Below the pieces are notes generated by a model that was not told the DNA's origin, made no database searches, and worked only from the letters and a program-made list of their open reading frames with translations. Shown here piece after piece: positions 7,592 to 16,023 of a stretch of DNA of 64,000 nucleotides (its first letter is position 1; every line of letters begins with the position of its first letter). Position numbers and translations under genes: made by a program. Location: NCBI GenBank assembly GCA_049115935.1, contig JAGDZK010000037.1:1-64000 (forward strand). The letters run 5' to 3'. Source of the stretch: Bermanella sp049115935 (lineage in GTDB: Bacteria > Pseudomonadota > Gammaproteobacteria > Pseudomonadales > Oceanobacteraceae).

Positions 7592-8779
7592 TTAGAAGTA
7601 GTAACCAAACTGAATGTTTAGGAAACGATTCCATTTATCTTCGCCATCGCCAGCAGCAAGGGCATTTTGATAATCGCCACCGCCTACAAATAATGCGTTC
7701 TTACCTGAGGTCAAATCTACAAAGGTATATAAGTCACCCGTCGCAATCATCATACCCACAGTATGGATTTGAGAATCTTTAAAGCTAGACTCGTCTTTAT
7801 CGATCAAGTTGTAATCACTGTATACACGAACTAGATCAACGATTCCGCCTTTGTAAGGCAAATCATAATGAAAGTTGGCTACATACATGTTTGCTTTTGC
7901 AGCTACTTGATAGGTAGCACCAAATGCACCCATTTGAATGGAATCTTCACTTACGCCAGCTGGGTTTTCAGGGTTATATTCATAACGACCCGCTTGTAAC
8001 TGAACACCCAGCGCATCGTACTTACCATTTAAGAAAACAGCCGCCGCCCAAGCATCACCCATTTGCTTGGTTTCTGAGTTGTATAAACCCGTTAGCTGAA
8101 CTGAACCACCAAATTCACTACCACCTACTTTATAGCTGGTGTGTACATTTAACTGATGAGCTTCTTCATTAAACTGGCCAGTATAATTACTCTCAGACGG
8201 GTCTGTCACTTTGCTAGAAACAACATCTGCAGAAAAACGCTCTGCATCTGTCGGCTTAGTATCGCCGTTTGAAAAATAAGCCACTTGCACATTTAACGCA
8301 TCACGCTGAGTAATGTATTTAATACCCGCATCATAGTCATCGTTAAAGCCCATGAACAACGCATTGTCGCCCCAATCATTATGTGACTCATACGGCTGAA
8401 TACCAAAAGGCACTTTAGTGATACCTACCTGTACTTCAGACTGATCATCAATGTCAGTGGCAAAGTACAAATGGTGAATCATAGAAGGATTACTGTTGTC
8501 GTACATACGATACTGAGCAGACAAACGCACACCGTTTTTCTCAGTTTCAACACCAAGATTTAACTGGTTAAAGCGGAAATCACCGCCACGGTCTTCTTGG
8601 CGCTCGTTCCAATCTTGAACCGTGTAGTTCATGCGATAACTACCCGTGATTTGGACTTTCTCTAACGCTTCAACCCGGTTTTCTAAATCTGTTTGATCTG
8701 CCGCATAAGAAACGCCAGACGTCATTGCCGCAGCAATTACCAAAGGCAAGGTGCGCCCTAAAGCGTGAGTAAATTGCAT
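7592..8779 (-). CDS. Porin-like outer-membrane beta-barrel protein
   Basis: The 395-residue product begins with a signal peptide (MQFTHALGRT..., cleavage probably after GVSYA), a short coiled segment DLENRVEALEK, then alternating polar/aromatic strands to the end. It closes with NIQFGYYF, and a terminal phenylalanine is the usual signal for BAM-dependent assembly. Segments such as GDFRFNQLNLGVE and VGITKVPFGIQPYES resemble the carbohydrate/phosphate-selective porin group (OprO/OprP-like), but the substrate is not evident. I start at 8779, where GGTGA lies before the ATG, rather than at 8797. It is probably a general or anion-type porin of the outer membrane. Confidence 0.75.
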   Translation of the reverse strand: MQFTHALGRTLPLVIAAAMTSGVSYAADQTDLENRVEALEKVQITGSYRMNYTVQDWNERQEDRGGDFRFNQLNLGVETEKNGVRLSAQYRMYDNSNPSMIHHLYFATDIDDQSEVQVGITKVPFGIQPYESHNDWGDNALFMGFNDDYDAGIKYITQRDALNVQVAYFSNGDTKPTDAERFSADVVSSKVTDPSESNYTGQFNEEAHQLNVHTSYKVGGSEFGGSVQLTGLYNSETKQMGDAWAAAVFLNGKYDALGVQLQAGRYEYNPENPAGVSEDSIQMGAFGATYQVAAKANMYVANFHYDLPYKGGIVDLVRVYSDYNLIDKDESSFKDSQIHTVGMMIATGDLYTFVDLTSGKNALFVGGGDYQNALAAGDGEDKWNRFLNIQFGYYF

Positions 8780-9016
8780 ATATTCACCAAAGTTCATGTT
8801 GAAATAGAACTACCTGACCACAAGGTCAAATAAAAGCTCGGCATTCTATAGAAGCTCTAAGTGTAAATCAGCAATCTTTTTGTAAACTTTGCTTAATTAG
8901 TCAACTTTCCCTATCCCGTTGCCTTATTTATAACCTGACTTGTACTAAACACAGCCCATATCCATCCACCGCAGCCGTCATTGTCATAAAAACCCTCTAC
9001 ACATCAAGCTGTTACC

Positions 9017-9045
9017 TTGTATTCCCCCGTATACAGGCATACAAT
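9017..9045 (+). promoter_or_regulatory. Sigma-70 promoter of ssrA
   Basis: TTGTAT (9017-9022), 17-base spacer, TACAAT (9040-9045, five of six to consensus). Transcription would start near 9052, some 16 bases before the mature 5' end of tmRNA, as expected for a processed precursor. Confidence 0.55.
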
Positions 9046-9067
9046 TCCTGTTAACCAAAAAGCTTTT

Positions 9068-9424
9068 GGGGACGATTTTGGATTCGACGTCGATGATGAA
9101 GCTTTAGGTGCATGTGGTGAGGGTATAACGATCACCTAAATCCCCGTTGTACATTTTAATAGTCGCAAACGACGAAAACTACGCACTAGCGGCTTAATTG
9201 CCGCTAATCTCGGCGTCTGGATGCTTATAAACAGACAATGAGAGCATCGCAGAATAAGCTCGCACGGGAGGCTCGCCTAAGGCCAAACTGCTAAATAGTA
9301 TTAGGCTCACCCTAAGCACCCTGTCTTTCGGGCGGTGATGGGCTAAACTAGTAGAAAGAATAAACATGTAGAACCGAGAGGGGAGTGTTGACGGACGCGG
9401 GTTCGAACCCCGCCGTCTCCACCA
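9068..9424 (+). ncRNA. ssrA: Transfer-messenger RNA (tmRNA)
   Basis: Rescues stalled ribosomes by adding a degradation tag to the nascent chain, together with SmpB. The 5' end GGGGACGATTTTGGATTCGA and the 3' end with GGTTCGAACCC and terminal CCACCA form the alanine-tRNA-like domain. The tag frame runs from GCA at 9165 to TAA at 9195-9197 and encodes ANDENYALAA, identical to the E. coli tag. GCAAACGACGAAAACTACGC is preceded by the usual AATAGTC resume context. The mature length is about 357 nt, normal for gammaproteobacteria. Confidence 0.98.
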
Positions 9425-9429
9425 AATTT

Positions 9430-9445
9430 TGCTAACGCGTTAGCA
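9430..9445. repeat. Perfect 16-base palindrome just after ssrA
   Basis: TGCTAACGCGTTAGCA is perfectly self-complementary and starts six bases after the CCA end of tmRNA. The 3' end of ssrA is a frequent integration site for islands, but no integrase gene or second copy is seen here. It may also be part of the 3' processing region. Confidence 0.5.
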
Positions 9446-9516
9446 CAGTTTGATACAGAGTTAGATTGTTTAACTCATATCCAAGATCAGGCTTTCAATA
9501 GATCGAAAGCCAGCAG

Positions 9517-9552
9517 AAAAGCCCAGACTTGAAAAAGTTCTGGGCTTTTTTG
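9517..9552 (+). terminator. Terminator of ssrA
   Basis: AAAGCCCAGA, loop with CTTGAAAAAGT, TCTGGGCTTTTTTGT. Strong stem and T tract about 100 bases after tmRNA. Confidence 0.85.
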
Positions 9553-9607
9553 TGTCTATAGCAACCAGTGTTGGCACTCACAAACGTTCAGGGTTTACCC
9601 CAGGCCA

Positions 9608-9642
9608 TAAAAAACCCAGACCTAAATTAGGTCTGGGTTTTA
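9608..9642. terminator. Bidirectional terminator between ssrA and the lipoprotein gene
   Basis: AAAAACCCAGACCTAA, ATT centre, TTAGGTCTGGGTTTT. It ends the convergent lipoprotein gene on the minus strand and can back up ssrA termination. Confidence 0.8.
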
Positions 9643-9670
9643 GTCGGTTTGCTAGAGATGTGTATAGTGC

Positions 9671-11380
9671 TTATTGTGGCATTTCTTCACATTCAAGCTC
9701 TTCGCAGTCAACGTCTTCATCTTCTTCCAAATTAGGGACAAAATGAGGGAATGTGCCCGCTTCACGAATGATCTTAACATCATCTAATAACCAGCCACGA
9801 AAGCCATTAAATAATTCGTCATTAGTTTTGAATACAAAACGAAACTTCACATTACTCTCACCTGCTAGCAATGAAATATCGATAGGCTCTTGTGTCGTCC
9901 AAGCCGGCGCTCGGTTGAAACCACGATTTGAAAATGGAATCGGTGCTCGATCAAAACCTTCCTCTTCACCATTTTCACCCTCACTACCGGTTTGAGGATC
10001 ACTTAATGGGTTTAATCGCGCTAAGTCGTTCCAAGTATCACCACCGTCTTGGCTATATTCGATAATTAACAAATCAAATCCATTTTCATTAGGGTTAACA
10101 GATTCAATTTCCCACCAAGTTTTAAAGGTAAGGGCTAATGGTCCTGTTTCCGCTGTGAAGTCTTGAACCGGTGATACGATAGCGCCGCCATTTGATTGCG
10201 CTGAAGTACCGCCATCCAGTTCATCTTCATTTTCTTCTTGCACCTCTCCCAAGAAATTACCTTGACCAACATTTCCACCCTCTGCTTGGCCATACCAACA
10301 AGCTTTTTGATCAAAAGGATTAGGTATCGCACCTTCACTTAAATCATCAGGTGCAAGTAATACTAAATTCGCATCCAGTGCCGCGTTAATGATATTTAAA
10401 TCTTGAGAGTGAGTATGCCAAAGATTCAGAAGTGCAGGCTCTTCTACTTCTTCACTAAGCGCCATTTCTGGAATGGGACCTGGGCCATCAAATTCATCTT
10501 CTACTGACTGTGCTGTCCAAAAACCACAAACCGCACCTTCTGCTTGCTGTTCAAAATTTTCAGTGTAAAAAACAAGATTATTATTTGATTCTGCGGGCGT
10601 CAGCTCAAAATTTTCACCAACAAATGCAAGTCGCTGCGTAGGATTGAAAGAGAGGTTCTGTAAAAGGTAACCATCTTTGCTGATTCTGAATGTTGCCTGC
10701 GTCATAGCAGACAGTTTTTCTAATGAAACATTGACTATAAGTAGGTATTCGCCTTTTTCATTGGTTATATCAATCGCCACAGATCCATTGGTAGCTTCAC
10801 CACCAGACAATTCAACTTGAACCCCTGACACAGGGCCATCACCATCATAAATCACGCCACTAATAGATGCGAAAATAGCCAAATCTTCACCATTCTCACC
10901 CTGCAATGCCTGTACATCATCACCATTAACAATGATAGGAGCGGCAATCGTGGTGGAATCACTTGCATTATTTGCATTGATAACAATGGTACTGGTAACC
11001 GTTACATCACCAATCGTCACCGTAAGCATATAAGTACCGGGTGCTAAATCATTTAAAACCACATTACCGTTTTCATCGGTTAATAGGGTTGTGGTTAAAA
11101 ACGATTTGAAGCTATCCGCTGATGCCTCTTCATTACTTAGCTCAGTCTGTGCAGTAATCTCAACATTGGCATTGGTCAAAGGACGACCTGATGCATCAAC
11201 TAACGTTAAATTGCTAAGTGCTTTATTGCTCGGCGTGAATGGTTGTATGGGGTCTACTGGTGGCTCAGGGTCAAGCGGCAGTTGAATATTTGGCTCTAAT
11301 TCTTTTTCGCTGTCTGATGATCCTGATCCACAACCCGCTAGAAGTAAGATTGATAGGATTAATAATAAATTAAATTTCAT
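9671..11380 (-). CDS. Large acidic surface lipoprotein with carboxypeptidase-regulatory-like domains
   Basis: Not a gene I can name. The 569-residue product has a lipoprotein signal (LSILLLAGCGSG, lipobox LAGC), then an acidic linker. Two Ig-like, CarboxypepD-regulatory-type repeats follow: one around residues 55-140 (NLTLVDASGRPLTNANVEI ... DENGNVVLNDLAPGTYMLTV), one around 170-255 (ISGVIYDGDGPVSGVQVELS ... NEKGEYLLIV). The C-terminal half has aromatic/acidic segments (FKTWWEIESV, DLLIIEYSQDGGDTWNDLA, FRFVFKTNDELFNGFRGWLL), resembling lectin-like anchor domains that follow an SxDGGxTW strand. It ends in a Cys/Glu-rich tail (DVDCEELECEEMPQ). It is probably a surface or periplasmic binding/adhesion lipoprotein. 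No neighbour gives a functional clue. Confidence 0.7.
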   Translation of the reverse strand: MKFNLLLILSILLLAGCGSGSSDSEKELEPNIQLPLDPEPPVDPIQPFTPSNKALSNLTLVDASGRPLTNANVEITAQTELSNEEASADSFKSFLTTTLLTDENGNVVLNDLAPGTYMLTVTIGDVTVTSTIVINANNASDSTTIAAPIIVNGDDVQALQGENGEDLAIFASISGVIYDGDGPVSGVQVELSGGEATNGSVAIDITNEKGEYLLIVNVSLEKLSAMTQATFRISKDGYLLQNLSFNPTQRLAFVGENFELTPAESNNNLVFYTENFEQQAEGAVCGFWTAQSVEDEFDGPGPIPEMALSEEVEEPALLNLWHTHSQDLNIINAALDANLVLLAPDDLSEGAIPNPFDQKACWYGQAEGGNVGQGNFLGEVQEENEDELDGGTSAQSNGGAIVSPVQDFTAETGPLALTFKTWWEIESVNPNENGFDLLIIEYSQDGGDTWNDLARLNPLSDPQTGSEGENGEEEGFDRAPIPFSNRGFNRAPAWTTQEPIDISLLAGESNVKFRFVFKTNDELFNGFRGWLLDDVKIIREAGTFPHFVPNLEEDEDVDCEELECEEMPQ

Positions 11381-11526
11381 TTATTTAAGCTCCTTTTAAG
11401 TAACCACGCAAAATAGCAGCATACCAAGTGATCTTAAATAAGGCATTGGTATTAATTTAATAGTGCAAGGGCTGAACCCACGGAGCGTTTTAAATATATA
11501 AATCTGCGACTCATTCCTAGCAGAAG

Positions 11527-12399
11527 TTATCCCCAACCTTTTTCCAATACCGTCCATGCTTCTTCAGCATTGTCGACAATTTTAAACAACTGGGTATCCG
11601 CTTCGGTGATGGCACCTTGCTCAACTAAGAATTCAAAATCAATCACTCGCTTCCAATAATCTTTACCCATTAACACAACTGGCAGGGGTTTTATTTTTTT
11701 AGTTTGAATAAGTGTTAATGTCTCGAATAGTTCATCTAAGGTGCCAAAGCCACCTGGGTATGCAATTAGCGCCACTGCGCGTTTTAAAAAATGCATTTTA
11801 CGTAAAGCAAAATAATGAAACTGAAAACATAATTCTGGCGTTATGTAAGGATTGGCTTTTTGCTCAAACGGCAACACAATATTTAAGCCGATGGTTTTAC
11901 CCCCTATTTCAAATGCTCCACGATTAGCCGCTTCCATTACGCCTGGTCCACCACCGGTTACCACCACATATTCATTGCCACCATTGGCAAGGGATTTTTG
12001 GGTGATCATTGCTGATAAACGTCGAGCATCGTCATAGAAGCGACTATTATTTAATAACGTCTCAGCTTTTTTATAATTTTTTAGTAATTCTGCATCATTA
12101 GGTGTGTGCGCTAATGCATCTTTTGCTAACCGAAGTTTTTCAAGGGCTTTTTCACGCTCTAAAAATCGAGCCCCCCCAAACACAACCACGGTAGACTCAA
12201 TGCCTTGCTCTTGCTGAACCAAGTCTGGTTTAAGCCATTCTAGTTGCAAGCGAATTGCTCTTAAATCATCCCTTAGTAGAAAGTTTTCATCACTATAAGC
12301 TAGGCGATAAGAATCCGCCGTTGATTCGGATTGACATGCATGTTTTAAATCTTCTGCCGCAGTGGGGAAAACGCAAAAAGGAGGTTTCTTATTACTCAT
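11527..12399 (-). CDS. LOG family protein (cytokinin-riboside monophosphate phosphoribohydrolase-like)
   Basis: The 290-residue product contains the two motifs of the LOG / former 'lysine decarboxylase' family: GGGPGVMEA (residues 149-157) and PGGFGTLDE (215-223). The first binds the nucleotide phosphate, the second carries catalytic residues. Family members cleave N6-modified or plain AMP into base and ribose 5-phosphate; in bacteria the physiological substrate is often unknown. It is longer than plant-type LOG (about 200 residues), with an N-terminal helical extension of about 70 residues, as in the larger bacterial group. Start: AGATGAG stands before the ATG. It is divergent from fadE. Confidence 0.85.
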   Translation of the reverse strand: MSNKKPPFCVFPTAAEDLKHACQSESTADSYRLAYSDENFLLRDDLRAIRLQLEWLKPDLVQQEQGIESTVVVFGGARFLEREKALEKLRLAKDALAHTPNDAELLKNYKKAETLLNNSRFYDDARRLSAMITQKSLANGGNEYVVVTGGGPGVMEAANRGAFEIGGKTIGLNIVLPFEQKANPYITPELCFQFHYFALRKMHFLKRAVALIAYPGGFGTLDELFETLTLIQTKKIKPLPVVLMGKDYWKRVIDFEFLVEQGAITEADTQLFKIVDNAEEAWTVLEKGWG

Positions 12400-12739
12400 A
12401 TTCTCATCTTTTTAAAATGTAATGATCTGTCCAAAATTAGAAATAGTAGCAGACCATCAACTAAGGGGTTGTGTATTTACTTTAATAATCAGACCAATAA
12501 AAACCAGCTTACTCACCTGCGCTACCTAAACAATTTAAACAACTTGATTTACGATCAGATGGATAACTCCTGGTTAGGCCATTTATCTGTTCTTATGCCC
12601 ATTAGAAGTATCAGTAAATTCCAACATATCCAATTATTATTACTAAGCACAGATCACAACCGTTTTTATCCACCGATTACCCAGATACGTCTTTGTCCAC
12701 TAGGCTTATGAATACGTTCATTTTAGTAGGTGCACTACC
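12400..12739. other. Divergent intergenic region between the LOG gene and fadE
   Basis: 340 bases, AT-rich. It holds an 80-codon open frame (12469-12711) with no ribosome site and unremarkable composition, which I do not accept as a gene. A TTGTCC at about 12691 could be a -35 for fadE but lacks a convincing -10. I see no FadR-like palindrome I would defend. Confidence 0.5.
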
Positions 12740-15184
12740 ATGTTTTGGCTTTTATTACTTATTACCTTCATTGCGTTGATTGTCGTCATGCGCAAAGAGG
12801 CAGGTGCGATTGCAGCTGTAGCCGTGTTTGCGGCTATGGGCTTAGCAAGCACAGCGGTCGGTTACAAATTCTTAGGATTCATCCTATATGCCGGTGCCAT
12901 CGTTACCGCATTAACGGGTTTAATGCCTTTAAGAAGACTCTGGCTGACCCCCCCTTTGTTTGCCATGTTCAAGCGAATTGCTCCAAAGGTATCCGCAACC
13001 GAACAAGTGGCACTTGATGCCGGTACCGTTAGTTGGGACGGTGAATTATTTACCGGCAAACCCAACTGGAACAAGCTACTTGAAAACCCTTATTCTGGCT
13101 TAACTGAACAAGAACAATCTTTTGTAGATAAACAATGCACAGAAGCCGTGTCTAAATGTAATAGCTGGGATGTGGCGGTCGAGCGGGCTGACTTGCCAAA
13201 AGAGGTCTGGGATTACATCAAAAAAGAAGGCTTTTTAGGCATGATTATTCCTAAGTCATACGGTGGCTTAGAGTTTTCTGCAAAAGCACAGTCCGCGGTT
13301 TTACAAAAACTATCGGCTAACGAAAGTTTGATGGTTTCGGTTGGGGTGCCTAACTCATTAGGCCCTGGTGAGCTTTTATTAAAATACGGCACACAAAAAC
13401 AAAAAGACCATTATTTACCACGACTTGCCGATGGCCGAGAGATTCCCTGTTTCGGCTTAACCGGCCCGCGGGCAGGCTCTGACGCCACCTCATTGCCGGA
13501 TACAGGTGTGGTATGCAAAGGGGAATTTGAAGGCAAAGAAGTACTGGGTTTAAAACTGAATTTTGAAAAACGTTGGATTACCCTTGCCCCCATTGCCACA
13601 GTAGTGGGCTTAGCGTTTCGCATGCTCGACCCAGATAACTTATTAGGCAAAGGCCACGACCGTGGTATTACCTGTGCTCTTATACCCCGCGATACTAAAG
13701 GCATGGAAATTGGTCGTCGCCACTGCCCTATTGGTGGTCCATTTTTAAATGGCCCAATAAAAGGTAAAGACATGTTCATTCCCCTTGATTACATCATTGG
13801 TGGGGAAGAAATGGCCGGTGAAGGCTGGCGCATGTTAGTAGAATGCCTATCGGTTGGGCGCTGTATCACCTTGCCATCTGGTGCCGCTGGCGCAGGGGCT
13901 TATGCGGTGGGCACCAGCGGTGGCTTTACCCGTGTGCGTCGCCAATTCAATACACCGGTTGCTGATATGGAAGGGGTACAAGAACCGTTGGCGCGCATTA
14001 TGGCCAATACCTATATTGCCCAATGCGCGGTCAAACATACCGCCAACATGGTGGATAACGGCGAGAAGCCATCCGTGCCATCTGCCATTTTGAAATACCA
14101 CCTAACAGAAATGCAGCGCGCCATTTTAAGTGACGCCATGGATGTGCATGGCGGTAAAGCCGTCACCCTTGGGCCACGTAACTACCTTGGCATTGGTTAC
14201 AGCAGCAACCCTGTTTCGATTACGGTGGAAGGGGCCAACATTATGACCCGTTCACTCATGATATTTGGTCAAGGTGCCATTCGTTGCCACCCATATGTTT
14301 TGGATGAATTAGCAGCGAAAAATAATAATGATATTAAAGCGTTTGATACTGCTTTCTTTAAGCATGCAGGTTTGATTTTTGGCAATGCCGCCCGTGCATT
14401 TACCCTTGGTTTACGCATTGCTAAAGCACAGGTACCGTTTGATGATGCCGCTAAACCCTATGCACAAGGGGTTGCTCGTTTTAGTGCCGCATTTGGTTTG
14501 TGTGCCGATGCCGCCATGAGCACACTGGGTGCCGAACTGAAAATGCGCGAACTGATTTCGGCGCGCCTGGGGGACGTACTTTCGAATATGTATCTTGCGT
14601 CCATGGTGTTAAAAAACTGGCATGAGAGTGACAAAGTAAAAGGCGAAAAAGCCCTTATGGAATACAGTTTAAACACATTAATGTATCGCATGGAAAACGC
14701 ATTAGATGAGTTTTTACAAAACCTTCCTAATCGCATGGTGGCTAAAACATTGCGCATTATCACTATGCCAATGGGTCGTCGCTGGGATAAACCCCACGAT
14801 GACTTAACCCGTGAAATCGCCCTAAGCTGTTCAACGGATACCGACATACGCAACAAGATGTTACAAGGCCTATGGATAACCCCAGGTACCGATACCGTGG
14901 ATAACCCAATTGCACGCTATAACGACTTGTTAAAAGATTATGAAAAAGCAGAAGAGTTATATCGTCGCGCCAATAAAGCGTACAACAAGGGAGATATCCC
15001 TATGGAGGCTCTGCACCCTGAACAACGTTTTAGTGAAGCATTAAAAGTAAAAATATTCAGTGAAGGGGAAGCCGAGTTCATGATGAAATACGAGGCCAAT
15101 GTACTAGAAATGCTAACCGTAGATGACTTTGCATTTGATGCGTTTGCCATGGATAAATCAACGGTGATCAAACATAACACTTAA
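12740..15184 (+). CDS. fadE: Long-chain acyl-CoA dehydrogenase FadE
   Basis: First oxidation of fatty-acid beta-oxidation: acyl-CoA to trans-2-enoyl-CoA with FAD. The 814-residue length equals E. coli FadE. The first about 75 residues are hydrophobic (MFWLLLLITFIALIVV ... FLGFILYAGAIVTALTGL), giving membrane association. The acyl-CoA dehydrogenase core follows from about residue 100 (GFLGMIIPKSYGGLEFSAKA, FGLTGPRAGSDATSLPDTG, GGKAVTLGPRNYLG), then the C-terminal FadE-specific domain (about 540-800). An AGGTG ribosome site lies before the ATG. It is a single-gene unit with its own terminator, suggesting a lipid- or alkane-using lifestyle. Confidence 0.96.
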   Translation: MFWLLLLITFIALIVVMRKEAGAIAAVAVFAAMGLASTAVGYKFLGFILYAGAIVTALTGLMPLRRLWLTPPLFAMFKRIAPKVSATEQVALDAGTVSWDGELFTGKPNWNKLLENPYSGLTEQEQSFVDKQCTEAVSKCNSWDVAVERADLPKEVWDYIKKEGFLGMIIPKSYGGLEFSAKAQSAVLQKLSANESLMVSVGVPNSLGPGELLLKYGTQKQKDHYLPRLADGREIPCFGLTGPRAGSDATSLPDTGVVCKGEFEGKEVLGLKLNFEKRWITLAPIATVVGLAFRMLDPDNLLGKGHDRGITCALIPRDTKGMEIGRRHCPIGGPFLNGPIKGKDMFIPLDYIIGGEEMAGEGWRMLVECLSVGRCITLPSGAAGAGAYAVGTSGGFTRVRRQFNTPVADMEGVQEPLARIMANTYIAQCAVKHTANMVDNGEKPSVPSAILKYHLTEMQRAILSDAMDVHGGKAVTLGPRNYLGIGYSSNPVSITVEGANIMTRSLMIFGQGAIRCHPYVLDELAAKNNNDIKAFDTAFFKHAGLIFGNAARAFTLGLRIAKAQVPFDDAAKPYAQGVARFSAAFGLCADAAMSTLGAELKMRELISARLGDVLSNMYLASMVLKNWHESDKVKGEKALMEYSLNTLMYRMENALDEFLQNLPNRMVAKTLRIITMPMGRRWDKPHDDLTREIALSCSTDTDIRNKMLQGLWITPGTDTVDNPIARYNDLLKDYEKAEELYRRANKAYNKGDIPMEALHPEQRFSEALKVKIFSEGEAEFMMKYEANVLEMLTVDDFAFDAFAMDKSTVIKHNT

Positions 15185-15211
15185 GTTATTTATTTGTTAT
15201 CTAGTAAAAAC

Positions 15212-15242
15212 AAAAAAATCGCTCATGTGAGCGATTTTTTTT
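15212..15242. terminator. Bidirectional terminator after fadE
   Basis: AAAAAAATCGCTCA, TG centre, TGAGCGATTTTTTTT. It serves fadE and the convergent small barrel gene. Confidence 0.85.
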
Positions 15243-15277
15243 GTTCATTTTTAAACTTACATCTTGAAATTGAACGT

Positions 15278-15856
15278 TTAAAATTTAAAGCGTCCTGAGA
15301 ATGCAATGGCGCTTAAACCTGAGCTCAATTCTACCTCACTGCCATTTTGCTCAGCCTCTTCCCAACCAATGCCTTTAATTTTATACGAGATTTCAAATTC
15401 TAACTCTTCGCTAGCGGGAATAAAAACACCACCTAAAAAGTTAAGTGCTAACCCACCTAGGTCATCACTTTGATCAAAGTTTTTAGCCGAGTCTTTAAAT
15501 TCATATAGACCAAAACCCAGCCCTAAAAACGGCTGAAATTTGCCTTTACTTAATGGAAAATGCCAATCAAAGTCGATACCCGCGTATTCACCTTTTTCAC
15601 CTGCATTTTCAATATCGATACTGGTAAAGCTCACTTCTAAACGCTTGCCACTTGCAAATACATAACCCACTTCGATGTCTCCTTGAGTTTGATCAAGGTC
15701 ATCTTCTGATGTACCAAAATTACCTTTAGCTTCTTGCGAGCCCGATCCTGTGGCAAACCCCATTCCTAGGTAAATTTGTTCATCCGTCGCACAAGCAAAA
15801 AATGACATACCTAAAAGTGTTAGTGCGAGTGTTGTTATTTTTATTATGTGAGACAT
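15278..15856 (-). CDS. Small outer-membrane beta-barrel protein
   Basis: The 192-residue product has a signal peptide (IITTLALTLLGMSFFACA-like hydrophobic stretch, cleavage near ACA-TDEQ), then about eight alternating strands: EQIYLGMGFATGSGS, GDIEVGYVFASGKRLEVSF, FQPFLGLGFGLYEF, LGGLALNFLGGVFIPA. It ends IAFSGRFKF, with the terminal phenylalanine usual for barrels. This pattern fits the OmpA-like / 'outer membrane protein beta-barrel' group of 8-stranded barrels. The role is unknown, and neither operon partner nor ligand is evident. Confidence 0.7.
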   Translation of the reverse strand: MSHIIKITTLALTLLGMSFFACATDEQIYLGMGFATGSGSQEAKGNFGTSEDDLDQTQGDIEVGYVFASGKRLEVSFTSIDIENAGEKGEYAGIDFDWHFPLSKGKFQPFLGLGFGLYEFKDSAKNFDQSDDLGGLALNFLGGVFIPASEELEFEISYKIKGIGWEEAEQNGSEVELSSGLSAIAFSGRFKF

Positions 15857-16023
15857 GGCCTTTCCTTAGGTGTTTGAAATTGTGCAAAGATAGTACACAA
15901 GGAAAAACCACTTGAATAGGCAAAACAAAAATACGCTAGTACCAAGTATTATCTGATTGGCAAAGCATTACTGCGCTACCAATAACAGCCTAATCACAAA
16001 GGTCATTAGGCTGTTAGTACTTA

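Noticed and set aside
9068..9670. A genomic island inserted at ssrA
   Set aside because: No integrase, no repeated ssrA 3' fragment found, and the following genes look chromosomal in composition.
10135..10338. Alternative frame within the lipoprotein gene that might indicate a frameshift
   Set aside because: The main frame is continuous over 569 codons with coherent domains; no break is needed.
12469..12711. 80-codon open frame upstream of fadE
   Set aside because: No ribosome site, composition like intergenic DNA, no recognisable motif.
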